64,000 bases of DNA, from the NCBI GenBank assembly GCA_016946835.1, contig JACVTC010000108.1, positions 562,501 to 626,500 of the forward strand, read 5' to 3'. Position 1 is the stretch's first letter; the number at the start of each line of letters is the position of its first letter. Shown here in pieces: positions 24,393-37,200 of this stretch. The translations under genes were made by a program, and so were the position numbers. This stretch comes from Neocallimastix lanati (nom. inval.) (taxonomy: Eukaryota; Neocallimastigomycota; Neocallimastigomycetes; Neocallimastigales; Neocallimastigaceae). Below the pieces are notes generated by a model, which searched no databases, was not told where the DNA came from, and saw only the letters and a list, made by a program, of their open reading frames with translations.

Positions 24393-26990
24393 ATGTCAAT
24401 TGATCTTATTCCTGGTGTCCAATTATTCTTCGGTCCAATCTACTCTCTTACCGTTCCGGAAATGAAAGCCTTGAAAGAGTATATTCAAGAAAATCTTAGA
24501 AAAAAGTTCATACGAAAATCAAAATCACCAGCAGGTGCTCCAGTTATATTTGTATTGAAACGCGATGGAACTCTCAGATTATGTGTCGATTATCGACGCT
24601 TGAATGCTATTACAATCCGTAATAGTTACCCGATTCCAAGAATAAATGACTTAATGGAATCTTTTAAAGGTGCAATGATATTTACCCGTCTTGACTTAAG
24701 ATCCGCCTACAACCTTATAAGAATTAAAGAAGGGCATGAATATCTTACAGCGTTTAGAACTCCTTTAGGGCATTTCGAATATCTCGTAATGCCTTTCGGG
24801 CTTAGAAACGCGCCTTCCGTTTTCCAACGTTTCATTCATGATATACTTAACGACTGTATTGGTATTTTTGTTAGAGTTTACCTTGATGACATAATTATCT
24901 ATTCCAAATCCTTAAAAGAGCATATTAACCATGTAAGAACTGTTTTAAAAATTCTTATTGATAATGGATTATATGCTAAATTAGAGAAATGTGAGTTTCA
25001 TGTAACTGAAACCACATTCTTAGGCTTCACAGTTTCCAATAAAGGGCTAACTATGGATAAAAATAAGGTCAAATCAGTACTCGATTGGCCAAGTCCTAAA
25101 AATGTTAAAGAATTGCAAAGTTTCCTTGGATTATGTAATTTCTATAGAAAATTTATAAAAGACTTTGCAAAAAACATGGAACCCCTTCGCAAACTTTTAA
25201 AAAAGGAAAATCCTTTTATCTGGGATAAATCAGCTGAAGATGCTTTTCAAAAGTTAAAGGACTCTTTTAAAGCTGATGATTTTTTAATATTTCCTGATCC
25301 TGATAAAGAATTTATAGTTGAAACCGATGCAAGTGATTTTGCAGTCGGATGTATACTTTCTCAGGTATCTAGTGAAGATAATCAATTGCATCCTGTGGCA
25401 TTTCACTCCAGATCCCTTAATAAAGCAGAAGCTAATTATACTATCTATGATAAAGAGCTTCTTGCTATTATTACTGCATTTGAAACCTGGAGACATCATC
25501 TTGAAGGTGCCAAGTTCCCAGTTCAAGTAATAACAGATCATAAGAATCTGCTATACTTTAAAAAACCACAACATTTAAACCAACGACAAATTCGTTGGAG
25601 CCTTTTCCTGTCTAAATTCGACTATAGGATTGCGTATAGAGCTGGCTCAAAAAGTGGAAAGCCTGATGCTTTATCCAGGAGACCAGATTATAAATCCACA
25701 CATCCCGTGGAACAACAATCCTTAATTAATAAGAATGCTTTTTGTTGTGCTACTAGCGACAATATAAGTAAACTTATTAAAGCACAGAAAGAAGACCAAT
25801 ATTGTCAAAATATCCTTTCTAAATTAAGAGATCAGTCGAAAAAACTAAATAGTTCTCTATTTACTCTCGTCGAGGGAATTCTTCATTTCCAAAAAAGAAT
25901 TATTGTTCCATCTAGTCTCAGGGCATGGATTTTAAAATCCTTCCATGATGCGCCTACTAGCGGCCACCAAGGGATAGAAAGGACCTTTGAAAAACTTAAA
26001 AGGTTCTACTGGTGGCCAAACATGAAGAAAGATGTTTCTAACTATGTTCTTTCGTGCAATGTCTGTTCCCGAAGTAAGATTCGCAGACATAAGCCATATG
26101 GTAAGTTAATACCACTTCCCATTCCTACAAAACCCTGGGAAGTAATTGGCGTGGATTTTATAGTCTCTCTGCCTTCTTCGCAAGACTGCACATGCATCAT
26201 GATTGTTTCTGATCATTTAACAAAAATGGTCCATTTAGTGCCCTGCTCCGACGTTCCTTCCGCCGACCTAACCGCAAAATTACTGCTCTTCCAAGTCTTT
26301 AAACACCATGGTTTTCCAAAAGTTATTGTTTCCGACCACGGCTCTCAATTCTCCTCCCAATTCTGGACCTCTTTATGTGATGCTATTAGAGCCAAACCAA
26401 GATTAGCAACGGCCCATCATCAGCAATCAAATGGTCAAGTGGAACGTGCCAATGCTGTTATTGAACAATATCTTCGTTGTTATTGTTCTTCCGCCCAGAA
26501 TGAATGGTGCTATTATCTTCCCTTATGTGAAATGTCTTATAATAACTCCATCCATAAATCAATTGGCCAAACTCCTTTTCATGCTAACTATGGTTTCGAT
26601 CCTAATTGTGTTATTGACTCCCCTCCTGTCTTACTAAGAGACACAGCTTCTATCCTTACTAGAGACTGGTCGTCACACTTTAATGCCCTCCGGCAACACT
26701 TAATAAAAGCCAAAGAAGATTTTAAGAAATATGCTGATAATAAAAAATCTATAGGCCCTGACTTCAAAGTTAATGACTTGGTTATGCTTAAAAGATATTA
26801 TTTTACAAATGAACCGTCCAAAAAGCTATCTTCTCAGTATCTTGGTCCATTTAAAATTATCGAAAAGGGGGAAAGAATGAATTACCGCTTGGAACTTCCA
26901 GAAAACTTACATCTTCATCCAGTATTTCATATCTCACAATTGGAGCCTTATACAGAGCGGAATAAAGAATTGAAAGAGCCATCATCGTAA
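24393..26990 (+). CDS. Element D Pol (reverse transcriptase, RNase H, integrase)
   Basis: 865 residues from the first ATG of the frame; homology to Ty3 pol extends a little upstream. Reverse transcriptase (about 25-240) has LDLRSAYNLIRIKEG, MPFGLRNAPSVFQRF and YLDDIIIYSKS. RNase H (about 300-425) has ETDASDFAVGCILSQ, YTIYDKELLAI and TDHKNLLYF. Integrase has the HHCC finger (GHQGIERTFEKLKRFYWWPN, CNVCSRSK) and core (GVDFIVSLPSS, VSDHGSQFSSQFW, HHQQSNGQVERAN). It ends after HPVFHISQLEPY, a typical GPY/F end, with no chromodomain. Confidence 0.9.
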   Translation: MSIDLIPGVQLFFGPIYSLTVPEMKALKEYIQENLRKKFIRKSKSPAGAPVIFVLKRDGTLRLCVDYRRLNAITIRNSYPIPRINDLMESFKGAMIFTRLDLRSAYNLIRIKEGHEYLTAFRTPLGHFEYLVMPFGLRNAPSVFQRFIHDILNDCIGIFVRVYLDDIIIYSKSLKEHINHVRTVLKILIDNGLYAKLEKCEFHVTETTFLGFTVSNKGLTMDKNKVKSVLDWPSPKNVKELQSFLGLCNFYRKFIKDFAKNMEPLRKLLKKENPFIWDKSAEDAFQKLKDSFKADDFLIFPDPDKEFIVETDASDFAVGCILSQVSSEDNQLHPVAFHSRSLNKAEANYTIYDKELLAIITAFETWRHHLEGAKFPVQVITDHKNLLYFKKPQHLNQRQIRWSLFLSKFDYRIAYRAGSKSGKPDALSRRPDYKSTHPVEQQSLINKNAFCCATSDNISKLIKAQKEDQYCQNILSKLRDQSKKLNSSLFTLVEGILHFQKRIIVPSSLRAWILKSFHDAPTSGHQGIERTFEKLKRFYWWPNMKKDVSNYVLSCNVCSRSKIRRHKPYGKLIPLPIPTKPWEVIGVDFIVSLPSSQDCTCIMIVSDHLTKMVHLVPCSDVPSADLTAKLLLFQVFKHHGFPKVIVSDHGSQFSSQFWTSLCDAIRAKPRLATAHHQQSNGQVERANAVIEQYLRCYCSSAQNEWCYYLPLCEMSYNNSIHKSIGQTPFHANYGFDPNCVIDSPPVLLRDTASILTRDWSSHFNALRQHLIKAKEDFKKYADNKKSIGPDFKVNDLVMLKRYYFTNEPSKKLSSQYLGPFKIIEKGERMNYRLELPENLHLHPVFHISQLEPYTERNKELKEPSS

Positions 26991-26999
26991 AAGGAGCAA

Positions 27000-27964
27000 T
27001 GTAAGAATCTATAATTATTTTTAAATAAAATAATTATATTTTCTTAGTTAAGTTATAATTATAACTTTATTTAATTATATAATATTTATTCATTTAAATA
27101 TTATTAATAATTTATTAAACTCAATATTAAATAATCATTAATTTAATACAACAAATTTATTTAATTAATTATTATTTATACATTTATAAATAATTATAGT
27201 TTATTTAATTATATATTTAATTATTAAATTTATTAGTCTTAGTTTATTTATTTAATTAAATTGTAAACAAATATATTATGTATTCTAATATGTACTTAAT
27301 AATGTATTCTGTATTTTGTTTATTAATATCATTATTATGTTATTTTCCTTATTTGTAAATTTATGATTTTATGGTCGAAATATCTTTTATTATTTTATTC
27401 TTTTATTTTCGATCAATTAAATTAGATTAGTTAATCGGTCAATTAGGGTTTTTCCCAATCACTTTTTAAAAGTAATTGGTTTTACCTAATTGATACGATG
27501 ATCGATATGGATAGAATATCGATCAAAAATCTTATCTAGGTTTTTCTCTCTAATCTTTTCCTAGATAAGAGATTTGTTAAGATTAGAAAACATTTTTTAA
27601 TTTAACCTTATTTTTCAAAAAAGTATAAATAAAGCTCTTGAATTCTCTTTGAGAAATCAAGAGTTATTATTATAACAATTATAATATAGTAATAACATTA
27701 ATAAATTTTTTATATTTCTATTTTAATAAAGTAAGTTTTAATAAAAAACAAATTTAAAAAAAAATAAAATAAAATAATCTTTTCTCTTTGACTATTTTGT
27801 GTTATTAGTTTATTATAATTAGTTATAATAAACTCTCTCTTATAGAAGATAAGTATATTTATCTTTTTTTTTGTTTTCTCAATTTAATAATAATTATTAT
27901 ATAGTTATTATTAAGTTGTAGTTAATAATTTAATTCTAATTAATTTTATAATTAAATTATTACA
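27000..27964 (+). repeat. Element D 3' LTR (965 bp)
   Basis: Same length as the 5' LTR; only one base difference noticed when read side by side. Followed by CTGTG. Confidence 0.95.
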
Positions 27965-27967
27965 CTG

Positions 27968-28935
27968 TGATAAAGAATGCCCAAATAATGTTCTTTTGGT
28001 TATGCATCTTAAATGATTCATTTAACCCTTAAACAAATTATTTGATTCTTTATTCTTTTGGAACTTTCTATATTCTAATAAATTAATCTATATTCCTAAT
28101 TAGTACAAATTAAATTATACTATTTAAAAAAGTATATTTAAAATTAATTCCTTATCTATGCTACCTTTATTATTCTTATCTATATTTTATTATTATTAAA
28201 ATCCTTATCAATATTATATAGTTTATTTTTTCAATTTTCTTTATAGTTTATCAAAATCTTATCAATATTTCTTTTATTAATATTAAACTTATCAATATCA
28301 ATTATTTCTTTGGAAAATTCCAAATTAAAAAAATTGTATTAATGATTACTAATAAAAGATTAAACATAAAAGGAAATAATTATATTATTATTATATGTTT
28401 TATTATAAATATTATATTATAAATTTGATGAAATGATTATAATTTTTATATTAATAATTTAAATAATATTATTTTTCTAAACTTAGTAAAATTAAACTTT
28501 AGGATTAAATAAATATTACTAAACCACAGAATTAACTTCTGTAAAATAAAAAAATTTGTCTTTTAAAATATATAATTAAGTAGATTAGTAATAAATAATT
28601 AGTAATAGATTAATATATAAGTATTATTTATTATAAGTTAAATAATAATTATATTAATAATAAAAAATTAATATAAAATATTTAATAATTAATTTTTATT
28701 ATACAAAGAAATGGCTTTACCATTTCTATTATTTTAAGAAAAAAAAAATATAAATAACAGTAAAAAAATTGTATTTTTTATATTGTAATTTAATATTGTA
28801 ATTTTTAAATAAAATTTTAATAAAGGATTTATAAAACAAAAATTTGTTTTGTTTATTAATTTTCTTGTTTGTTTATTTTTTTTGTTGTTTATATTAATAC
28901 TTATTTTTATTTTTCCCTCTCTCCGAACCTTAACA
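27968..28935 (+). mobile_element. Solo LTR X1 (A/C lineage)
   Basis: 968 bp from TGATAAAGAATG to CCTTAACA. The 4-bp duplication ACTG is at 20291-20294 (left of the later E and D insertions) and 28936-28939. It shares with the A, C and X2 LTRs the block GGAACTTTC..ATATTCT about 90-110 bp from the start. Confidence 0.78.
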
Positions 28936-28941
28936 ACTGTT

Positions 28942-29828
28942 TGTAATAATTCTATTAAGAACTAACTCAAAATAGAATTATTAACTACAACTTAACGACT
29001 AATTCATTAAGTTGAGAAAATAAAATAAAATAAATTTTTTTTTTTACCTTTAGAGTAGAGTTTATTATAAAATTAATTATAATAATAACACAAAAAGTAA
29101 GAAAAGAATTGTTTGTATAAATTGATTTTAAAAATATGTTTTTGAATAAAATATTTTTATTAATTTATTTAAAGTTAAAAATATAAAAATGTTACTATTA
29201 TAACTATGTTTTTTATAATAATAACTCTTGATTTCTCAAAGAGAACTCAAGAGCCTTATTTATATTTTTTTATTAAAATAAGGTTAAATAAGAAAGGGTT
29301 TTCTAATCTTAACAAATCTCTTATCTAGGAAAAGATTAGATAGAAAAACCTAGATAAGTTTTCGATCGATATTCTATCCATATCGATCATCGCATTAATT
29401 AAGTAAAACCGATTACTTCTAAAAAGTAATTGGAAAAAATCTTAATTAACCGATTTTCCAATCTAATCTAATGATCGAAAATAAAAGAATAAAATAATAA
29501 AAGATATTTCGATCATATAATTTATCCTTATATTAAAAATATAAAATTAAATAGTTAATAAAATACAGAATACATTATAAAATACAGAATACATTATAAA
29601 ATACAGAATAAAATACAATACAAAATACATTAGTTACAGTAGAGAATTTAACATATTGTAAATATATTATTTAAAATTAATTAAATAAATTTTGTTAAAT
29701 TAATGAATATTTAAAATTAAATTAAATAAATTTAATAAATATTATATGTAATTAAATAAAGTTATAGTTATAATAACTTAACTAAGAAAATATAATTATT
29801 TGTTAGCAAATAATTATAGATTCTTACA
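28942..29828 (-). mobile_element. Solo LTR D2 (relative of the D LTR)
   Basis: On the minus strand, TGTAAGAATCTATAATT to AATTATTACA, 887 bp. It is flanked by CTGTT at 28937-28941 and 29829-29833. It matches D in the AATCTTTTCCTAGATAAGAG and CAAGAGTTATTATTATA blocks but is clearly diverged. No internal region. Confidence 0.88.
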
Positions 29829-29832
29829 CTGT

Positions 29833-30847
29833 TGGTAAAGAATGACTATAAATTACTTATTTTGTTATGTTTAAACATAACTTAACCATAATTAAGTTTA
29901 TATTCTTTACTAATGGAACTTTCTTATATTCTTCCCTGAATTAAATTAAAAATTTTATTATATAATATTATAAATTAATTAAAATTATTATAATATTAAT
30001 TAAAATTTTTATAAAAATATTTTTTATAAAATCATTATTGAATCTTAATTAAATTAATATTAAAATACATATAAACTCTTCAAAAATTTATATTAACAAA
30101 TTCTTTATTGAATCTATATTAAAATTATTTTATATTTTTATTATATTTTTATCAAATTAATTATTATTAACTTTCAATAACATTATAAATTAATATTAAT
30201 TTTTATTAAACTTAAAATAAATTATCATTAAATAATTTATTATCTTTTACCAAATTCAATTAATATTTTTGTAAACTTTTAATTAAAAATTTTATTAAAA
30301 ACTTTTTAATTATTTACTCCAGATATTATTTAATTAAAATCTTTATAATATTTTTTTAAATAATAATTTTTTTATTCCTTTATGGAATTTATATTAAACA
30401 TATTATTAATAATTTTATTTAACATTTAATTAAGAATGAATTAATAATTCTTTTAATTAAATACTTAAATTCTTTTTCATTTCCAAGATATTAAACTTTA
30501 AAAATGAAATCGAATATAAATATCTGAAGAAAATAACTTCTTCTAAAAAAATAAAATAACAAAACAATAATAAAAATAATAATAATAATAATAATAATAA
30601 AAATAATAATAATAATAAAATAAAAATAGTAATAATATTAGTAATAATATAAGTAATAGTATTAATATTAATATTAGGAATAGTAATAATTTAGCTAATA
30701 AAATTTAATTAGTTTAATAAATAATGTAATTACTTTAAAAATTAAATAAATAAATAAATTATAAAATTGTTATTGTGTAAATAAATATTTTAAATCTTTA
30801 TCTTTTGTGTATAAAAAAAATTTTGTTTTTCCCAATGAACCATAACA
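29833..30847 (+). mobile_element. Solo LTR X2 (A/C lineage)
   Basis: 1015 bp from TGGTAAAGAATGAC to GAACCATAACA, flanked by CTGT at 29829-29832 and 30848-30851. It shares the GGAACTTTC.TATATTCTT block with A, C and X1. An (AAT)n run lies near 30575-30625. Confidence 0.82.
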
Positions 30848-30851
30848 CTGT

Positions 30852-31865
30852 TGGTAAAGAATGAATTAATAACCTTTATTTTATTATTAATAATTCTTTA
30901 CTAAATTGTACTTTCCTATATTCTTGATAACCTAAACTTAATAATAAAATTTAATTTATTTTGATATAAATTAATTTTAACTTGTAAATAATGTAAATAA
31001 ATTTTAATTAATTATTTTATTGTTATATTATTAAATATATGTATATTAAAATACAATTGTAAATATTAAAATTATACTTTTAAGATACTAAACTATTAAA
31101 ACTATTAATTAAATATTATTATAAAAATTATTATAAAATTATTAAGATTATTAATTAAATATTATTCTAAAAATTATTATAAATTATTAATATTATAAAA
31201 TTATTAAAATTATTAAATATTATTATAAAAATTTATATATTATAACTATTAAATATTATTATAAAATTATTAAGATTATTAATTAAATTTATTATTAAAA
31301 ATTATTATTAAAAATTTTTACTTATTATAAAAATTATTATTTAAATATTATCAAATTTATTAATTAAATATTATAAAAATTTTATCTTATTTTGAAAATA
31401 ATTACAAGTATTATTTAAAATAATTAAAGATTATTAAATTTATTTTATTAATCTTTAAAAACAATTTATTTAACTTAAAAATATCAAAGAAAATAGTAAA
31501 AACTATTTTCTATATATTTATTTTATAATTATTTTTAATTAAATTATATTTGAATATTATATTATTATATTTATAAAAATTAAAACAAAAATGAATTATT
31601 GATATAAAATTAATTCAATAATTCTATAAAATTACTTAAATTATAAACAATTAATTATACTTTAAATTTATAAAAAAATATAAATATTGTAACAATTTCT
31701 TAAAAATTAAATATGTGTACTTTAAATAATAAAATTTTATATTAATAAAAAAAATAAATAACTTTTAATAAAGTATTATTTTTTTTTATTTAAAATCAAA
31801 GCAGGGTAATACCCGTCCCCCCCTGCTTGATTTTAAATATCTAAGTGTCAACCCCGAGTCTACCA
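30852..31865 (+). repeat. Element A 5' LTR (1014 bp)
   Basis: TGGTAAAG...TCTACCA. Near its right end is a strong hairpin at 31792-31834: arms AAAATCAAAGCAGGG and CCCTGCTTGATTTT around a GC-rich loop. The same hairpin occurs in the 3' LTR (39287-39329) and in the solo LTR at 12321-12363. Confidence 0.94.
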
Positions 31866-31869
31866 AAAT

Positions 31870-31887
31870 TGGTGGAGATATCGGGGA
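31870..31887 (+). other. A primer binding site (tRNA type)
   Basis: TGGTGGAGATATCGGGGA, four bases after the LTR. The C element has the same site (48030) and B a variant (TGGTGGAGAATCCGGGC at 39929). The implied tRNA 3' end is TCTCCACCA; I cannot assign the amino acid. Confidence 0.75.
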
Positions 31888-31901
31888 AGAAGAAGAAGAA
31901 G

Positions 31902-31933
<32 letters not shown>

Positions 31934-32905
31934 GAAGAAGAAAAAGAAGACCAAGAAGTAGACCAAGTGGAAGAAGACTAAGAAAAAGAAGACCAAGAAG
32001 AAAACCAAGTGGAAGAAGACCAAGAAAAAGAAGACCAAGAAGAAAACCAAGAAGAAGACCAAGAAGAAAACCAAGAAGAAAACCAAGAAGAAAACCAAGA
32101 AGAAAACCAAGAAGAAAACCAAGAAGAAGACCAAGAAGAAGACCAAGAAGAAGACAAAGAAGAAGACCAAGAAGAAGAGACCAAGAAGGAGAAGACCAAG
32201 AAGGAGAAGACCAAGAAGGAAATTGGAACTACTAGGACTTATTTTTTTTTTGGAATTATGAGAATAATTTTTTTTTAATTAAATTTAATAGAATTAAATT
32301 AAATTAAAACATAAAAAAAAAAAAAAAAAAATTTTCACACTTTTACAATCATCATCATCAAATTTTTTTTATTGTTATCGGTTTTTGTGTTGTTGTTGTG
32401 GTTGGTGTTGTTGTTGTGATTGTTGTTGTTGTGGTAGTAATAAAAATTAACATCAGTTTTATTTGGTCTTCGCGTGCTCCAAATAAAACTATATACTGAG
32501 TTTACTGCGTACTAAGCAGTTATAGATAATTCTATAATTGCGAGTGGTTTAATCAGGTGTTTGGAGAGGGGCCGGTTACGAACTAATCGAACCCCGATTA
32601 GATATAGCGGTAAATACTGTTGGGAAGCAGAAATTACCCTATAGATCACCCATTATACGTTCAACACGGTTTGGGTGCTCCTCCACTTGACTCAGGCAAA
32701 TTCACTTAGTATACCGAAATACTAAGGTCCCTCTGCGTGGTCGGCAGTTGTAATAGATAGCGGTTTTTCAAGTTGTATTAGGTTTGTTAATTTACCTTGT
32801 TTTTAATTAAGTTTATTTGTTTTTTTTTTAAGTTGTAATTATATAAACTTAATAATAATTGTAATTGTAATTGTAAATATTGTAATAATAACCGATAACA
32901 AATAA

Positions 32906-32947
<42 letters not shown>

Positions 32948-33323
32948 ATATTAATTTTTGTGTTTTTTTTAAATATTTTTAATTGCTATATTAATAAATT
33001 TTTTTTTGTAAATAATTGTATATATTTTTTTTATTTAAGTAAAGATAAACGAAAGGGGTTATTAGCTTGAAAGAATAGTGAACACTCCAACTAGTTTATT
33101 AATTTATATTTATTCTAGTGTCCAGGAGGGGGAGTACGGGTGTATATAGCAAAATTAAATATACACTAGCCGGAAACGTCTCACTAGAGATATAAATTAC
33201 TTAAATATATAATTTTAATTGTAAATAAATAAATAAATAAATAAAAATATAGCAATTAAATAATTAATAAAACAATTTTTTTTATTTTATTTTTTTTTTT
33301 TTAAAAGTGTGTTTTTTTTTAAA
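31888..33323 (+). other. A leader: purine minisatellite, structured segment, A tract
   Basis: 31888-32232 is nearly pure purine plus C on the plus strand, built of GAAGAAGACCAA / GAAGAAAACCAA 12-bp units; frames through it (Glu/Asp/Gln/Asn repeats) are not called genes. 32450-32770 is much less AT-rich and has hairpins ACTGC...GCAGT, CTAATCG...CGATTAG and TTAGTAT...ATACTAA. An A tract of 37 nt lies at about 32908-32944. Confidence 0.75.
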
Positions 33324-33553
33324 ATGAGTACAATTAATTTTAAAGATTTAAAAAAGGAACTTAAGGATATTGAAAAAATATCCAAAGAAAATTTAGATGT
33401 TAAAACTTGGAAGTCTGATTTAGAGCTTTGGATAAAGCTTGAACATGTTGAAGACTCCAAGATTATATTTTATGCCTGTGTTTTAACCTCAATTGGTGAA
33501 ACCAGGAAAGTCATCCAAGAATTAATGGATGATAATAATAAAGATGATGATAG

Positions 33554-33593
<40 letters not shown>

Positions 33594-34277
33594 AATTATA
33601 AGGATATTAATGATGAAGATGAGGATGATGATAATGAAGAAGATAAAGAAATTGATAAAAAGAATAAGGCTTATCCTTCCCTTAATAGAATTGTAAAAGC
33701 TATAGAAGAATTTTATGGCATTAGGGAGGATCAAAATAATTTATTAAGAGAGCTACGTGCTCTAAGAATTAAGAGAAATGAAAGAATCAAAGATTTTAAT
33801 ATTAAGTATAAAACTTTATATTTAAAATTAAATAAAAAGAAAAGAAGTCAGATAAGTGTTTTAGATTACACAGACTCCATTGAAAACAATGTTGAAGCCT
33901 GGAAACGTCTAACCTTATTTGATAACATCTCTCTGTCAAAAGCCTTTAAAATTGCTGAAAAAGCAGATAGGTTAAATTATATGGGTAGTAATCAAAGAAG
34001 ACATCCTTCTACCCCTTCACCTTCTGCAAATACATCTTCTTTTAGTAATAGAGTTAATTTTCATCCTCCTATTAAAAATAAATTAGAACAAAAAGTTAAT
34101 ATTAAACCTAAAGAAGATAATGACATAGAGGAATTAACAAGAAAAATGAGAAGTTTAACAATAAAGGCTTGTTATTTCTGTAAAGAACCAGGTCATTATC
34201 AAAACAATTGCCCAAAGTTGAGAGCAATTGTTGAGAAAAATAGGAAGGAAATTAGAAATAATAAACGTTTAAATTGA
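33324..34277 (+). CDS. Element A Gag
   Basis: About 317 residues from ATG at 33324 (MSTINFKDLKKELKDIE). The capsid-like N-terminal half is interrupted near residue 75 by an Asp-rich run encoded by GAT repeats. The zinc knuckle CYFCKEPGHYQNNC lies near the C terminus. Similar in layout to the C element Gag at 48528, which has an acidic Glu/Asp/Ser stretch at the same place. Confidence 0.85.
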
Positions 34278-37200
34278 GTAATGGGATAAGAAGCTCTCCC
34301 ATACTTAATAAAGCAGCTTCACTTAAATATCAAAAAGAAATTAAAAATTCTCGTCTTTCTAATATTGAAGAAACTCCTGCTAATAAAAGGGTGGTTAATA
34401 AAAAGAAAGTTGATTATTTAGTAGGAGCATCTAAACGTAAAATTTATGATGTTAATAATGATGAAGGTAGTGCAGAGAAAAGGATTCATAAGTCGTTGAA
34501 GGAGAATCCTAAACCTATAATAACTCCTGCATTACGAAAACAGAAAGAACGAGAAGTAAAAGAAAATAATATAAGTAATAAAATTGTTAAACAAATTAAA
34601 CCATCTATTCTAGCTCAACCACGAATTGAAAAAGAAAAAGAGATTGAAAGACAAATTCGTGATAATGAAAGAGCTAGTAATAGTAATACTAATTATAGTA
34701 ATAATCATAGTAATGATAATAGTAATGATAATATTAATAATAATTCATTAGTGAATGATGAAGTTATTATAAATAATGTAAATAATGATAAAAGAAAGAA
34801 TAAAAATTTAATGAAAGAAAATAATGATAATAATAAAAGTATTGTGAAGGAGAATAATAAAGTAATTGATTTAACTAGGGTGTTAAATAGTAAAGATAAA
34901 GATACTCAAAAAGAAAATAAAAGTTCTAGAGTATCTAGGAAAATTAAGATGCAATCGGGGGAAGAAGAATATGATATTCTTAAAGATTTAAATTCTGCCC
35001 ATTGCAATATTACTTTTGGACAGTTATTGGATGCTGCTCCAAAATTAAGATATAAGGTGTCACAGGGTATTAAATTGGATAGGGACCAATCTAATATCTC
35101 TGGGGTGTTGGATAATGTGTCAGCCACGACTGTGGTCGTTAATAACATAGACCACACTTATAAAAGTAAAGGTAACGAACCATGTGAAGAGGATATTGCC
35201 ATGGTTGATGTTACAGTTGAAGGTGTTTCGGGGAAGGCTTTAATTGATTCATGTAGTAATTTAAGTATAATTACTCAACAATTTTTAGATAAGCTTCCGT
35301 CCGAATATGAACCTATTGATATTAGTCGTGGCAGAATTAGGTTGGCAACTAAGAATGATGATTACTCGGAAGGTTATATCATTCGGGTGCCAGTAAAGAT
35401 TAATAATCTTGTATTAATGGTTAATTGTAGAATAGTAGAAAAGGAGGATCCTTTTTACGATATTCTAATTAACTTAAAAACCCAAATTGATTATAATTTG
35501 TTTATCCACCCCATTTTATATAGTTTGTGTCAAATTACTCCTGAGGGAGTAATTGACGTTATTGCACCTATTAATAATGATTATGAAGATGAAGAAAAGT
35601 TGTTGTGTATGATTAAGGCTTTGGATGAGGATTCCAAAAAGAATGATTTAAAGAAAATTGAAGGATTATCTCCAAAGCAATATATTCATCATGAAATTTT
35701 CCTAAATACTTTAAATGAAAAATATAAAGATGAAATAATTAAAATTCTGGAGGAGAACTTAGAAATAGTTGCTACTTCTTCAGAAGAATTAACACCTTCT
35801 GATCTTCCTCCACATAAGATTAATTTAATTCCTGGTGCGAAACCAGTTAAGCAAAGGTGCTATAGATTAGTTAAATTTAAGTCGGATATACTTAAGGAGG
35901 AATTAATTAAATTAATTAATAAGAAATTAATTGAACCTTCTTGTTCCGAATGGTCATCGCCAATAGTGTTAGTACCGAAGAAGAACGGTAAATGGCGATT
36001 ATGTATTGATTATCGTAAGGTTAATGATTTAACAGTTAAAGATTCTTATTCATTACCTTACATTGATGAGATATTTGATAGTTTAGATGGGCCACAGATT
36101 TTTACAACAATGGATCTTTACTCTGGTTATCATCAAATTTTGATGGATGAGGAAAGTGTAGAAATTACCACCTTCACCACAAAATTTGGTAACTACCAAT
36201 TCAAGGTTATGCCTTTTGGTTTAACCGGAGCCCCAGCTACATTTCAAAGGGAAATGAATAGGATTCTTTTCCCATTTATAGGAAAGTTTGTTTTTAACTT
36301 TATAGATGATATTTTAATATACTCTAAGAGTATAGAAGAACATATAAGCCACATTAGGCAAGTGTTGGAAGTATTTCGCCAACACAAATTAAAAATTAAC
36401 ATTGAAAAATGTGCCTTTATGCAGACTGAAGTAGAAGTCTTAGGTCATAAGGCATCAGTGAAAGGTTTAAGTCCCCAGGATAGCAAAATTAAGGCTATCA
36501 AGGAGTGGGTAGCACCTGTTGATGTTCATGAATTACGATCCTTTCTTGGAGCAGTAGGATATTATAGAAACTTTATTGATAAATATGCCCAAATCTCTGC
36601 TCCTTTATGTAAATTATTAAGAAAGAATGTTAAATATAAATGGAATACTGAACATCAACAAAGTTTTGATCTGTTAAAAGAAAAGTTAATAAATGCTCCA
36701 ATTTTAAAATATCCAAGTTTTAATCAAAGGTTTATAATTAGAATGGATGCTTCCTATGAAGGTATTGGAGGAGTATTACTCCAAGAAGATTTAGAAACCA
36801 AAAAGGAACATCCAGTTCATTATATAAGTAGAAGTTTAAGTAAAGCCGAGAAAAATTATGGCATTACTGACTTGGAAGGAGCTGCATTAATTTATTGTAT
36901 TACTAAGTTGAAATCTTATATATTAGGAAATCCTAATAAAACAGTAGTAATAACAGATCATAAACCTTTAATCAGTTTCTTTAAAAATAAGGAACCTAAT
37001 AATGCTAGGCAAGCAAGGTGGTGCTTAACTGTTAGTACCCTTGGTGTTGAAATTCAATATCAAATGGGTAAGAAAAATGTGTTAGCCGATGCATTATCTA
37101 GGATGAAGAAAAGAGATGATTCTGTGGTATTGGCAACTAAGTTAACTTCAAAGGAAGAAGAAGAGTTGCTTTCTAAAACTATTAAAGACTTTATAAATGA

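Larger units (their letters stand above)
21233..27964 (+). mobile_element. Element D: Ty3-type, self-priming, no chromodomain seen, very young
   Basis: LTRs of 965 bp each (21233-22197 and 27000-27964; TGTAAGAATC...AATTATTACA) differ at about one base. The duplication CTGTG is at 21228-21232 and 27965-27969. Parts: self-priming site, A-tract-rich leader, gag with protease, pol with reverse transcriptase, RNase H and integrase. Purine tract AAAAGGAGCAA precedes the 3' LTR. It looks near-whole; the gag and pol frames differ, which in this family can be bridged by ribosomal frameshifting. Confidence 0.92.

Noticed and set aside
31841-32278. Open frames of Glu/Gln/Asn or Phe/Leu repeats over the A leader
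   Set aside because: Translations of a 12-bp purine minisatellite in both directions; no start context or homology.
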